Below are positions 35,788-43,971 of a stretch of DNA of 64,000 nt, piece by piece (the first letter of the stretch is position 1; every line of letters starts with the position of its first letter). The DNA is from Variovorax sp. N23 (lineage in GTDB: Bacteria; Pseudomonadota; Gammaproteobacteria; Burkholderiales; Burkholderiaceae_C), in the NCBI RefSeq assembly GCF_025486315.1, contig NZ_JAOOPY010000020.1, positions 20,506-84,505 on the forward strand, given 5' to 3'. Position numbers and translations under genes: made by a program. The notes beneath the pieces were generated by a model. That model was not told the DNA's origin, did not search any database, and saw only the letters and a program-made list of their open reading frames with translations.

Positions 35788-37137
35788 ATGGTTTTCGACC
35801 AACTATTCACTGCGGAGAACTTCCGCCGCATATATGATTCCGAAAACCGCAAAGGTTCAGACTTAGCAACCCGCTTTTTCCCTACACTCGAACCGTACAC
35901 GATAGCTGTACGCGACAAAGTGAAGGAAATTCGTGAATTAAGAAAAATTGAAGCCGCACTAACGGTTGCAGATTTCGAGGCAAAGTTGCTTGCAATGAAG
36001 GCTGAACTCGTTGCCTTGAAGACCGCCAAGTCAGATGCCGTTGACGTGCTGATGGATGAAATTAGCCAAAAGATACTCAAACCAAGCTTCAAAATCAGGC
36101 TGTCACAAAAGACCGGCCCGAAGAGAAAGCCGGTTTTTTGCGTCGACGCGGAGCCTGAGACATTTTTCGTCATCAAACAGCTCCAAGTAAACATCCATTA
36201 CATCTACGATGTCAAACAGGCTGGCCGCCACGACTTGGCATGCCAACTTCGTGACATGCTCTCCAGCAAATTTCCGTTTGAGCTAGTCCGCACTGACATC
36301 TCTTCGTTTTATGAGAGCATTGACCGAAAACTCTTGATCGAGAAACTGGACCGAGATCAGTTATTGAGTTCTGCCTCCAGAAAATACATTAAACAAGTAC
36401 TGAGCTCATACGGTGACGTTTCCGGCACGACGGTCGGTATTCCCCGCGGCGTTGGCATCAGCGCATATCTCTCTGAGCTTTATCTAAAGCCTGTGGACAC
36501 AGCAATCCGAGCGCTGCCCGGCTTGGTCCTATATTGCAGGTTTGTTGATGACATTGTGGCAATTTTTGCACGACCGCCGACTGGCCAGAACCTCGGCTCG
36601 TTCAAAGACTTGATCATTGGGATTTTCGGCCGCAACGGCCTCACGCACAATTTGGACAAGACACGTGAGTTTCAACTTGCTGATGCCAGCCCAAAGAAAT
36701 TCGAGTATCTGGGCTACCGATTTCTCGTCAAATCGGGCAAAGTCGAAATAAGTCCAAGCGCAGCGAAGGTGCTGAAATATCGGGCTCGGATGAATGCTGC
36801 ATTTTTGGACTATTGGCGAGAAAATCCAACCAATCCGAAAAGTGCATTCAAAAATTTAGTTGCGCGCATGAAATTTCTGACAGGCAACACCCGCCTCGCC
36901 AACAGCAAGGCATTCGCGGTTACTGGCATTTACTTCAACAACTCGATCACAACCGACTTATCGAGCTTCAAGCTACTCGACAAGCAACTCAATAGAAGCA
37001 CCAAGAAACTAAAACGGACAAGTCTTCAAAAGAAGCTGAAAAATTTTAAATTTTCTTCCGGCTTTGAGCAACGGCAATATCACAATTTCAGCACAAGAGA
37101 GCTAAAAATGATCGTTCAGGCTTGGAAACATGACTAA
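35788..37137 (+). CDS. drt3a: Reverse transcriptase, DRT3 Drt3a-like (UG3 class)
   Basis: A 449-residue reverse transcriptase. Motif A has Asp170 in FELVRTDISSFYESID, motif B is GIPRGVGISAYLSELYL at 217-233, and motif C is YCRFVDDIVAIF at 250-261 with the catalytic DD. A downstream LGYRFLV segment fits motif D/E, then a basic C-terminal domain rich in Lys. No maturase, endonuclease or protease domain follows, so it is not a group II intron or DGR enzyme. Two unlike reverse transcriptases in tandem (8-nt overlap here) is the hallmark of defence-associated RT type 3. The AT-rich composition contrasts sharply with flanking genes, a sign of transfer. Named from architecture; no alignment was run. 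Confidence 0.85.
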   Translation: MVFDQLFTAENFRRIYDSENRKGSDLATRFFPTLEPYTIAVRDKVKEIRELRKIEAALTVADFEAKLLAMKAELVALKTAKSDAVDVLMDEISQKILKPSFKIRLSQKTGPKRKPVFCVDAEPETFFVIKQLQVNIHYIYDVKQAGRHDLACQLRDMLSSKFPFELVRTDISSFYESIDRKLLIEKLDRDQLLSSASRKYIKQVLSSYGDVSGTTVGIPRGVGISAYLSELYLKPVDTAIRALPGLVLYCRFVDDIVAIFARPPTGQNLGSFKDLIIGIFGRNGLTHNLDKTREFQLADASPKKFEYLGYRFLVKSGKVEISPSAAKVLKYRARMNAAFLDYWRENPTNPKSAFKNLVARMKFLTGNTRLANSKAFAVTGIYFNNSITTDLSSFKLLDKQLNRSTKKLKRTSLQKKLKNFKFSSGFEQRQYHNFSTRELKMIVQAWKHD

Positions 37138-39202
37138 GCGGCGCGTCTCACTCACCCACAGAAAACAAAGACCCTTGCTAACGGATATGCTTCCGTTCGA
37201 AGTACCCCCAACATTTTCCAACCGAGGATATTACTGCTTTCTGAGAAAGAATAGCATTGAAATTGAAAAAGAGCAATTGCGCTGGATTTGTGACACGGAT
37301 GCGCTCGATGCGATAATTCGGCTATTGTTTGGGGTCGAACCTAGTACCGCCATCACGACTGAGATTGTGACCGAATGGGGTAAACGGAAGATGCGCCGAT
37401 CCGTGCCTATTCGAAAATGCGAGATGGGCACTATGCCTTTCAATTTTCGTGTCGCGCATAATCTCGATGGGCGCACGCTAAGCATTGTGCATCCGCGTAA
37501 TCAGGTTGCCGTGGCGAGCTTCTACGCAACGCATAGTGCGTTAATTATTTACCATACCTCGGTTAGCGAGTTTTCTATACGCCATCCGGTCTCGGTGTCT
37601 CGCTACGCGTACTTCAAAGATAAGCTTCACGAAGAACGTTTGGATCCTGTCGCAGGAGTGGAAGAGGAGGACCGGGAGTACGAACAACTCGGCTCCTATT
37701 TCGTCTACAAAAAATATAGAAACATCCATCGATTTTTTGAATCGCACGAATATCATCGTAGCGAGAAGAAATATGATGCCATGGTACAGCTCGACGTGAG
37801 CAAATGCTTCGATAGTATTTACACTCATTCGCTGCCATGGGCCATTCTTGGCAAAGATCAAACAAAATTCAGTTTGAAGGAATCAAAAGCAACCTTTGGA
37901 GGGCAATTTGACGCCCTCATGCAAGAGCTGAATCATAACGAAACCAACGGAATCGTCATTGGCCCGGAGTTCTCTCGAATTTTCGCAGAGATAATTCTTC
38001 AATCGGTCGACGTGGAATTGATCAAAAAATTGACTGAGGCGGAAAACCTCCTCCACAAGGTGGATTATGAAATTTTCCGATATGTCGACGATTTCTTTGT
38101 TTTTTACAACAAAGAATCAACACACTTGAGGATATTCGAGGCACTTCAGAAAATTCTCAAATCCAAAAAACTAAGCATCAATACAGCCAAGATCAAGCAT
38201 TATCAAAAGCCAATCATCACAGAGATCACAATCGCCAAAGAGCAAATTTCAAGCCTTCTTAATGATGTGATTAATCCTGTGTGCGAGGAGGATCTGTCTA
38301 CCCTCCCCTCCACTCCGCCGAAGCAGAGCCTAGTCTGCACCATAAATGCGAATCGTCTGATCGTTCGGTATAAGTCCGCCCTCAAGGAGGCCGGCGTTAC
38401 CTACGGCGATCTGTTGAATTACACCTTTGCCATCGTCGAAAACAAGCTCGAAAAGCTTCTCAAATCCTATATTTCTTGTAGCAAGTCAGATCGCGATCGC
38501 AAGCATCTCTCCAAGGCCTTAATTGCGATAATGGAGTTCGTTTTTTTCGCATACTCTGCGAGCCCAAAGGTCAATCACACAATTCGCCTCTGCCGAATGA
38601 TTGCGACGTCAGTGGATTTTTTGAATTCCCAGGGCTTCCCATACGAACTGAAGCATCTGCTGTTTAAACAAGTCCACGAGAATGTGATGCAGCAGCTGGA
38701 AAAGAACGCCATGAGCGTTCACCGCGAGCTTGAGAGCCTATATCTGCTTCTTTGCTTATCGCAGATAGGCCGGGAGTACTGGCTCCCAGTATCCGTTCTG
38801 CTTCAACATTTTCTGATCGAGGCGGAAGAAAATTCCGGGGAATATATTCGTCCGGCGGGCTTCATGAGCCACTTTTCGATCACGATACTTCTTTCCTACA
38901 TAAAAGACAAAGTTCGCTATGTGAAGTTGAAGACTTTTTTGGAAGCGCACGTCATCAAAAAATTTGAGCATGTTAAAGCCTATTGTCGCGAGGACGGCGA
39001 AGCGCTGATATTGATGCTCGATCTCGTAACCTGTCCTTACATCAGCACACCCACTAAGGAGTGCATCGGAAAGATTTTCGGCTTTGGTGCAGCAGAAACT
39101 TTGTCTATTCAGTCCGTCAACGATCACTGGTTTACCGCTTGGGGCAGCAAATTCAATCTCGGAAAAGAACTTGACGCGAAGCGCAGCCGTGAAGTATACT
39201 GA
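37130..39202 (+). CDS. drt3b: Reverse transcriptase, DRT3 Drt3b-like (UG8 class)
   Basis: A 690-residue protein with a reverse transcriptase core in residues 150-370: motif A has Asp222 in MVQLDVSKCFDSIYTHS, motif B is GIVIGPEFSRIFAEIIL (274-290) and motif C is FRYVDDFFVFY with the catalytic DD at 320-321. Residues 380-690 form a mostly alpha-helical extension of unknown fold. The N-terminal 100 residues (LPFEVPPTFSNRGYYCF) are outside the RT fold. The start overlaps the stop of the first RT gene by 8 nt, so the two are coupled. In DRT3 systems both enzymes and a small RNA are needed for anti-phage activity. A candidate RNA lies just downstream. Confidence 0.85.
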   Translation: MTKRRVSLTHRKQRPLLTDMLPFEVPPTFSNRGYYCFLRKNSIEIEKEQLRWICDTDALDAIIRLLFGVEPSTAITTEIVTEWGKRKMRRSVPIRKCEMGTMPFNFRVAHNLDGRTLSIVHPRNQVAVASFYATHSALIIYHTSVSEFSIRHPVSVSRYAYFKDKLHEERLDPVAGVEEEDREYEQLGSYFVYKKYRNIHRFFESHEYHRSEKKYDAMVQLDVSKCFDSIYTHSLPWAILGKDQTKFSLKESKATFGGQFDALMQELNHNETNGIVIGPEFSRIFAEIILQSVDVELIKKLTEAENLLHKVDYEIFRYVDDFFVFYNKESTHLRIFEALQKILKSKKLSINTAKIKHYQKPIITEITIAKEQISSLLNDVINPVCEEDLSTLPSTPPKQSLVCTINANRLIVRYKSALKEAGVTYGDLLNYTFAIVENKLEKLLKSYISCSKSDRDRKHLSKALIAIMEFVFFAYSASPKVNHTIRLCRMIATSVDFLNSQGFPYELKHLLFKQVHENVMQQLEKNAMSVHRELESLYLLLCLSQIGREYWLPVSVLLQHFLIEAEENSGEYIRPAGFMSHFSITILLSYIKDKVRYVKLKTFLEAHVIKKFEHVKAYCREDGEALILMLDLVTCPYISTPTKECIGKIFGFGAAETLSIQSVNDHWFTAWGSKFNLGKELDAKRSREVY

Positions 39203-39204
39203 AC

Positions 39205-39531
39205 ACGGCGCTCCGTTTTATCCTTAATTGCTGTTGGCAGCATACACACAAGCGCCATCTCTTTCCCTATATCAACCGGGGGGAGAGTTGTGAGATGGTA
39301 GGAGCGGGCCATCTCACCCCCCCCAATCTTCGTGCTTCCGTTTAGTGATCGCAACATGCTGCGTTTCGATCTTTCTGCAAGTCGATCGGTTGTGCTGTGT
39401 CTGGGCAGACCTAATTAATTTATCGACTCAATAAACCGAAATTAAAGCTATATCCTCAACCTTGAGGAGCTATCGCTCCGGCGAACCTCGTTAAGAGGGT
39501 TGCGTGGACTCAGTGTATCTGAGTTGTTTTT
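39205..39531 (+). ncRNA. Candidate DRT3 non-coding RNA
   Basis: The region directly after the second RT gene has no credible coding frame but has RNA-like structure. A short GCTG/CAGC hairpin (39230-39241) is followed at once by an ACACACA tract (39244-39250). Next comes a perfect 9-bp stem GTGAGATGG/CCATCTCAC (39290-39298 with 39309-39317), then alternative small hairpins around 39454-39479, and an intrinsic terminator ending at 39531. From memory, the DRT3 RNA carries an ACACAC template used to make GT-repeat DNA; this tract would fit that. The 5' end is a guess; strand and boundaries need RNA data. Confidence 0.55.
39508..39531 (+). terminator. Intrinsic terminator after the candidate ncRNA
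   Basis: A perfect 6-bp stem ACTCAG/CTGAGT with a 5-nt loop (TGTAT) is followed by TGTTTTT. This is a modest rho-independent terminator that would end transcription of the RT operon or its RNA. Confidence 0.6.
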
Positions 39532-39778
39532 GGCTCCATATCGAATTTTCTCGAGCGGCCGGCCGTAGCGGGTTGCTCCCGCACCAAAGGTTTGGCATCG
39601 TCACCCGACCTCAATTGAACGCAGAACGTAGCAGCCACGCTACTGCGCAGCACCTGTCACATCGACAGCTATCCAGCACGCTGATAGTCCCCCGCAGATA
39701 TTGAATAGGTCGCCAAGGCCTCTCCGCCTCACCCCGCGTCTATCCTGAAAACGCCCCACCGCTTTTCAGGAACCCCGC
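39532..39778. other. Non-coding right flank of the reverse transcriptase island
   Basis: Composition returns toward the GC-rich average by about 39550. It contains the palindrome CGGCCGGCCG and a GCGGG/CCCGC hairpin (39568-39582) but no credible gene. The end (from about 39715) reads as the native upstream region of the truncated CoA-transferase gene. Confidence 0.5.
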
Positions 39779-40282
39779 ATGCTCTCCGGCTTCAAGGTCA
39801 TCAGCTTCAACCACTTCCACGCCGGGCCGATGGCTGCCCAGTTGCTGGCCGACATGGGGGCCGACGTGATCGCGGTGGAGCCGCTCGACGGGGCCTTCCA
39901 CCGCAACTGGGCGGTGGCCAACCACTTCGTCGCGGGGCAGAGCGTGAACCTGCTGACGACCGGGCGCAACAAGCGCAGCCTGGCGCTCGACATGAAGTCC
40001 GAGGCCGGCAAGGCGGTCGCGCGCAAGCTGGTCGAGGGGGCAGACGTGGTGATGGAGAACTTCCGCCCCGGCGCCATGGCTCGGCTGGGCCCGAGCTACG
40101 AGCAGATCAAAGCCTTTAACCTGCGCATCGTCTATGCATCGGTCAGCGGCTACGGCGCGAGCGGCCCCGACCGCGACCTGCCGGGGCAGGACCTGCTGCT
40201 GCAGGCGCGCTCCGGCTTCGCCGCACGCACCGGCCACTTCATGCGCCAGCGCTTCGCGCCTTTCAAGACATCCGAGAATTGA
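39779..40282 (+). pseudogene. Truncated CaiB/BaiF (class III) CoA transferase gene
   Basis: The first 152 residues match family III CoA transferases (GFKVISFNHFHAGPMAAQLL, ADMGADVIAVEPLDG, VVMENFRPGAMARLG, VYASVSGYGASGPDRDLPGQ). After GFAARTG the frame runs into 16 unrelated residues and a stop. Family members are about 400 residues and carry the catalytic Asp just beyond the point where similarity ends, so the product cannot be active. It starts 576 bp after the second RT gene, making it the right-hand neighbour of the island. The next gene follows by 4 bp. Confidence 0.82.
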
Positions 40283-40286
40283 GGGC

Positions 40287-40796
40287 ATGCGAACCCTCCA
40301 CCCCGAGCCCTTGACCGCCGCGGCCTTCGCGCCCTTCGGCGACGTCATCGAACTGGCTGGCGCGCGGCAGATGCCGATCAACGCCGGCACAACCATCCGC
40401 TTCCATGACCTGGCCCAGGTCGACGTGCTGGCCGAAGGCGGCCGCACGCTCATCAACCTGTTCCGCGCACAGCCGCGCGACGTGCCGGTGCGCCTGAGCC
40501 TGATGGAGCGCCACCCGCTGGGCTCGCAGGCCTTCCTGCCGCTGGCCGAGGCACCGTACCTCGTGGTGGTCGCGGAGGACGACCACGGTCGGCCCGGCGC
40601 GCTGCGCGCCTTCGTCAGCAGCGGCTGGCAGGGTGTGAACTACGCGCGCAACGTGTGGCACCACCCGCTGCTCGCGCTCGGCGCCGTGCGCGACTTCATC
40701 GTGGTCGACCGCGGCGGTGCCGGCGTGAACCTCGAGGAGTGTCCACTGGAGGAGGCGGTGTGCGTGGCCAGCGGCCCGTTCGACACCGCGCGTTGA
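40287..40796 (+). CDS. allA: Ureidoglycolate lyase
   Basis: A 169-residue cupin-fold enzyme that releases urea from ureidoglycolate to give glyoxylate, the last step of allantoin breakdown. Family features are PLTAAAFAPFGDVIELAGA, LMERHPLGSQAFLPL, APYLVVVAED and GVNYARNVWHHPLLAL, where the paired histidines lie. I chose the ATG at 40287 with GAGGG just upstream; longer frames overlap the truncated CoA-transferase gene. No other allantoin genes are in the window, so it may be a lone survivor of an operon damaged beside the island. Confidence 0.9.
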   Translation: MRTLHPEPLTAAAFAPFGDVIELAGARQMPINAGTTIRFHDLAQVDVLAEGGRTLINLFRAQPRDVPVRLSLMERHPLGSQAFLPLAEAPYLVVVAEDDHGRPGALRAFVSSGWQGVNYARNVWHHPLLALGAVRDFIVVDRGGAGVNLEECPLEEAVCVASGPFDTAR

Positions 40797-40850
40797 CCGG
40801 AACGTCCGCCGATCCGCCAGCGCGCGGCATTCGTATGGCACGATCGACCG

Positions 40851-41411
40851 ATGCATGAGCCGTCACGCCGGATCCCGTACCGCACCTGGCCCGGCGCACT
40901 CGGTGTGGTCCTGGCCATCGGCGGCTATGTCGGCGGCCTCGTCATGTGGGACCGCCACACGCCCGGCAGCCGGCCGTTGGCGGCGGGCGAGACACTGACG
41001 GTCGGCCCGGCGCGCTTCGTCCCCGCCCCGGATTGGGAGATGGACCTGGCCCGCTCGAAGTCGGGCAACACGCTGATGCTCTTCAAGGGCAGCCACAAGT
41101 TCCGGGTGACCGCGGCCTTGTGGGAAGGCGGGCCGGACGGGCCGATGGCGCGGCAGCTGCGGCTCATGGAGCGCGGCCAGGGTCTGCGCATCGACGGCGA
41201 CGTGTCCGACTTCATCAATGGCTGGGGCATGCAGGGCGTGACCTTCGCCTACTACGGGCCGAAGCTGGCCGGCCGGCTGTGGCAGGTGGTCGACCTGCAG
41301 CGCAAGGCGGTCGTGCGGATCGACTTCTACGGCGCCAACGACGGCCTGAGCGACGCACTGACCGACGCGCGCCGCATGCTCGACTCGATGGACCTCGGAG
41401 CGCCGCTGTGA
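40851..41411 (+). CDS. Membrane-anchored protein of unknown function
   Basis: A 186-residue protein with one N-terminal membrane helix (LGVVLAIGGYVGGLVMW) and a periplasmic domain of about 150 residues rich in beta-strand (LTVGPARFVPAPDWEMDLAR, AVVRIDFYGANDGLSDALTD). I do not recognise the domain. The stop overlaps the GTG of the PrsW-like gene by 4 nt, so the two are co-translated and probably work together. Confidence 0.75.
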   Translation: MHEPSRRIPYRTWPGALGVVLAIGGYVGGLVMWDRHTPGSRPLAAGETLTVGPARFVPAPDWEMDLARSKSGNTLMLFKGSHKFRVTAALWEGGPDGPMARQLRLMERGQGLRIDGDVSDFINGWGMQGVTFAYYGPKLAGRLWQVVDLQRKAVVRIDFYGANDGLSDALTDARRMLDSMDLGAPL

Positions 41412-42607
41412 CCCCGATCGCCTTCGACCGCGCGCGGGCCACCTGGCCCGTCGGCACCGACTCGTTCTTCCAGCCGCGCCGCGCGGCCTTCTGGCTGCTG
41501 GTGGTGCTGATCGTCAACGGCCTTTTCTACACGGTCCAGATGTTCTCGACCGGGTTCCGTGTCGTCCCCGTCACCGCCTTCCTCGGGCTGTTCGTGTGGG
41601 GGCTGTACGCCCTCGCCTTCGTCCTGGCCTTCCGCGCACTGGACCTGCTGGAGCAGCACGCGCCGAACGCCTTCATCCTCGCCTTCGCCTGGGGCGGTTT
41701 CGGTGCGGTGTTCTTCGCGGCGCCGGCCAACGTCGCCATCCAGAACCTGTGCGCCAAGCTGGTGTCGCCCGCCTTCGCGGCGGCCTGGGGGCCGGCCATC
41801 GCGGGGCCGATCACGGAGGAATTCCTCAAGCTCGCGGGCGTCGTGCTGCTGGTGCTGGTGGCCCGCACCCAGTTCCAGACCACGCTGTCGGTGCTGATCG
41901 TCGGCGCCATGACGGGGTTGGGCTTCCAGGTGATCGAGAACCTCAGCGACACCGTCAGCGCCTCGATGAACTTCCCGCTCGAGAGCCAGGTGCTCCCGGT
42001 GCTGCTCAACCTGCTGACGCGCGGCGTGCTCGGCGGGCTGTGGACGCATGCGGCCTACACGACCATCGCGTCCTTCGGCGTCGCGTGGTTCCTGCTGCAT
42101 CCGCAGCGGCCGATGGCGGCGCGGCTCGCGGCCGTCGTCGGCTGCTTCGCGCTGGCGTGGGCCATGCACTTCGTGTGGAACTCGCCGCTGCTGGAAGACC
42201 GTTTCGGCAACGGCTACGGCGACATGGCGGCGCTGCTGGTGGTCAAGGGCATCCCGGCGATGGCGGCGGCCTGGCTCCTGTGGCGCGTGGCCGCCCGCGA
42301 GAACGGGGCCTACCTCCACGAACTCGCCGCCTACTTCTTTCCCGAGCGCGACCTGATCACCGACGACGAGTGGCTGCGCCTGGGCTCGCCCGTGCTGCGC
42401 TACCAGGTCCGCCGGGCGATGGGCCGGACCTTCGGCCGGCGGGCGCGACGCCTGAAGACGCAGCTGCAGCGCGAGCAGCTGCGCCTGATCCGCAAGGCCG
42501 CGACCTATGGCCGCGGGCCGCAGACGGCGCGCCACGAACGGGCTGTACGGCGCATCCGCGCCGCGCTGGACGCGCTCATCGGCGGGCCGTCGACGCCGAC
42601 CGCATGA
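41408..42607 (+). CDS. PrsW-family intramembrane metalloprotease-like protein
   Basis: A 399-residue polytopic membrane protein with about eight helices in residues 25-315 and a basic cytosolic tail. PrsW/CPBP-like motifs are present: Glu137-Glu138 in PITEEFLKLAG, GFQVIENLSD, the His in GLWTHAAYT and AMHFVWN. In PrsW these Glu and His residues bind metal and mediate site-1 cleavage of anti-sigma factors. No anti-sigma factor is adjacent here; the coupled upstream membrane protein is the only candidate partner. Its 3' end overlaps the convergent MFS gene by 32 bp. Confidence 0.85.
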   Translation: MTPIAFDRARATWPVGTDSFFQPRRAAFWLLVVLIVNGLFYTVQMFSTGFRVVPVTAFLGLFVWGLYALAFVLAFRALDLLEQHAPNAFILAFAWGGFGAVFFAAPANVAIQNLCAKLVSPAFAAAWGPAIAGPITEEFLKLAGVVLLVLVARTQFQTTLSVLIVGAMTGLGFQVIENLSDTVSASMNFPLESQVLPVLLNLLTRGVLGGLWTHAAYTTIASFGVAWFLLHPQRPMAARLAAVVGCFALAWAMHFVWNSPLLEDRFGNGYGDMAALLVVKGIPAMAAAWLLWRVAARENGAYLHELAAYFFPERDLITDDEWLRLGSPVLRYQVRRAMGRTFGRRARRLKTQLQREQLRLIRKAATYGRGPQTARHERAVRRIRAALDALIGGPSTPTA

Positions 42608-43838
42608 GGGCTGCGGCCAGGGCCTGCAGCGCGAGGATCACGAAGAAATAGGCGGCGTTGTCCGAGCCCCACGACGGCGCTGCGCGGGCGCCGTCGACCA
42701 TCAGTCCGGCCAGCACCGCGGGCGCAAAGGCGTAGAGCGCCTGCGCCAGGGCCACGCTGCGCGCCACCACGCGCGGCACATCGGCCGGCGCGAACTCCGC
42801 CTGCGCGATGAGCGGCGGCAGCGACGTGGCGTTGCCGATGCCGAGCCCGAAGAGCACGACGCCCAGCAGGAAGAACGCGAGGTGCTCCGGCCCGGCGACC
42901 CACAGCAGGAGCGTGCCGGCGGCCTGCACGGCGTAGCTGGCCGCTGCAGCACGGCGCCGGTCGGTGCGCCCGCGCAGCCACCGCGCCATGATCAGCCGGC
43001 CGCCCATGCCGCAACCGGTCGCCAGCGCCATGACCCCGCCGGCCAGCCGGGGGCCCATGCCGGGCGCCATCAAGGAGAAGAGCTGGGCGATCAGCCCGAT
43101 CTGGGCGAAGAGGCCCAGCGACATCGCGGCGGCGAGCGTCAGGAATCGGCGGTCTCTCCAGAGCGCCGGGACGATGGCGGCGGCTGCCGGCCCCCCTGCC
43201 GGGGCTGACGCCCTGGCAGGTGCCACGCCGTCCGCGGCCTGGCCTTCGCCCAGCGGTGTCCTGGCGAGTTCACGGGTCGCGATGGACGTCACCGCCACGA
43301 CCATCGCCAGCCCCACCATCATGGCGGCGGCCGGGAAGCCGACGCGCTCGATCAGCACGGCCCACAGCGGCGAGAACACCATGCCGCCGACACTGGCGCC
43401 GTTGTAGGCCTTGGCCAGCGCGAGGGGCCGCCGGTCGGCGAACCAGGGCGAGACGATCGCGTTGATGCCCGCCGCACCCAGCGGCACCCAGCCGCCGCCG
43501 GTGAGCAGGGCCGCGACGAACAGCTGCCACGGCTCGACGGCCGCCGCCCAGCCCAGGACCCCGGCGGCCAGCACGATGGCGCCGACCAGGGTGGCCGCGG
43601 CAACGCCGAATCGCCGATGAATCCGGGGCAGCAAGACGACCACGCCCGCTCCGAACAGGAAGTGGCAAGTGACCGCGGCGGATACCAGCGGCAGCGACCA
43701 CCCGGTACGCAGCACGACCGCATGCAGGAAGACCGGCGGGCCGTAGAACCCGACACCCCAGCCGAACAGCGCGACGACGAAGGCCGCGCGGACGACGGTG
43801 TTGCCGTAGAAGTTGAAGGTGGGGGACGGGGAGGACAT
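42576..43838 (-). CDS. MFS transporter
   Basis: A 420-residue major facilitator with 12 predicted helices. The start MSSPSPTFNFYGNTVVRAAF is at the usual position before helix 1, and GWGVGFYGPPVFL is a common opening of the monocarboxylate-like/OFA branch. The loop 2-3 motif is weak (PRIHRRFG). A cytosolic loop rich in Ala/Gly separates the halves. The substrate is unknown. It is divergent from an ArsR-like regulator 133 bp away that probably controls it. Confidence 0.88.
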   Translation of the reverse strand: MSSPSPTFNFYGNTVVRAAFVVALFGWGVGFYGPPVFLHAVVLRTGWSLPLVSAAVTCHFLFGAGVVVLLPRIHRRFGVAAATLVGAIVLAAGVLGWAAAVEPWQLFVAALLTGGGWVPLGAAGINAIVSPWFADRRPLALAKAYNGASVGGMVFSPLWAVLIERVGFPAAAMMVGLAMVVAVTSIATRELARTPLGEGQAADGVAPARASAPAGGPAAAAIVPALWRDRRFLTLAAAMSLGLFAQIGLIAQLFSLMAPGMGPRLAGGVMALATGCGMGGRLIMARWLRGRTDRRRAAAASYAVQAAGTLLLWVAGPEHLAFFLLGVVLFGLGIGNATSLPPLIAQAEFAPADVPRVVARSVALAQALYAFAPAVLAGLMVDGARAAPSWGSDNAAYFFVILALQALAAALMRSASTARR

Positions 43839-43971
43839 GGCGCGAGCGTTTCGAGGGGCGGCGTGTGCCGCGATGCATTCGATGCTGCGGCGCTCGCCGG
43901 CCTGAACACTTCGCTGCGGAACGAAGCGTTGCCCCGTCCGTCTGCCGTACGCTTGCACCGAAGGCGACACC
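43839..43971. promoter_or_regulatory. MFS / ArsR-like regulator divergent spacer
   Basis: This 133-bp region must contain both promoters. I cannot single out an operator. Confidence 0.35.

Noticed and set aside
35788..39202. Group II intron, retron or DGR as the source of the RTs
   Set aside because: No maturase/endonuclease domain, no msr-msd-like structure before the RT, no variable-repeat/template-repeat pair and no Avd-like gene; two RTs in tandem fit DRT3 better.
39290..39326. The 9-bp stem at 39290-39317 as a terminator
   Set aside because: It is followed by a run of C, not T; the stem at 39508-39524 with a T-run is the better terminator.
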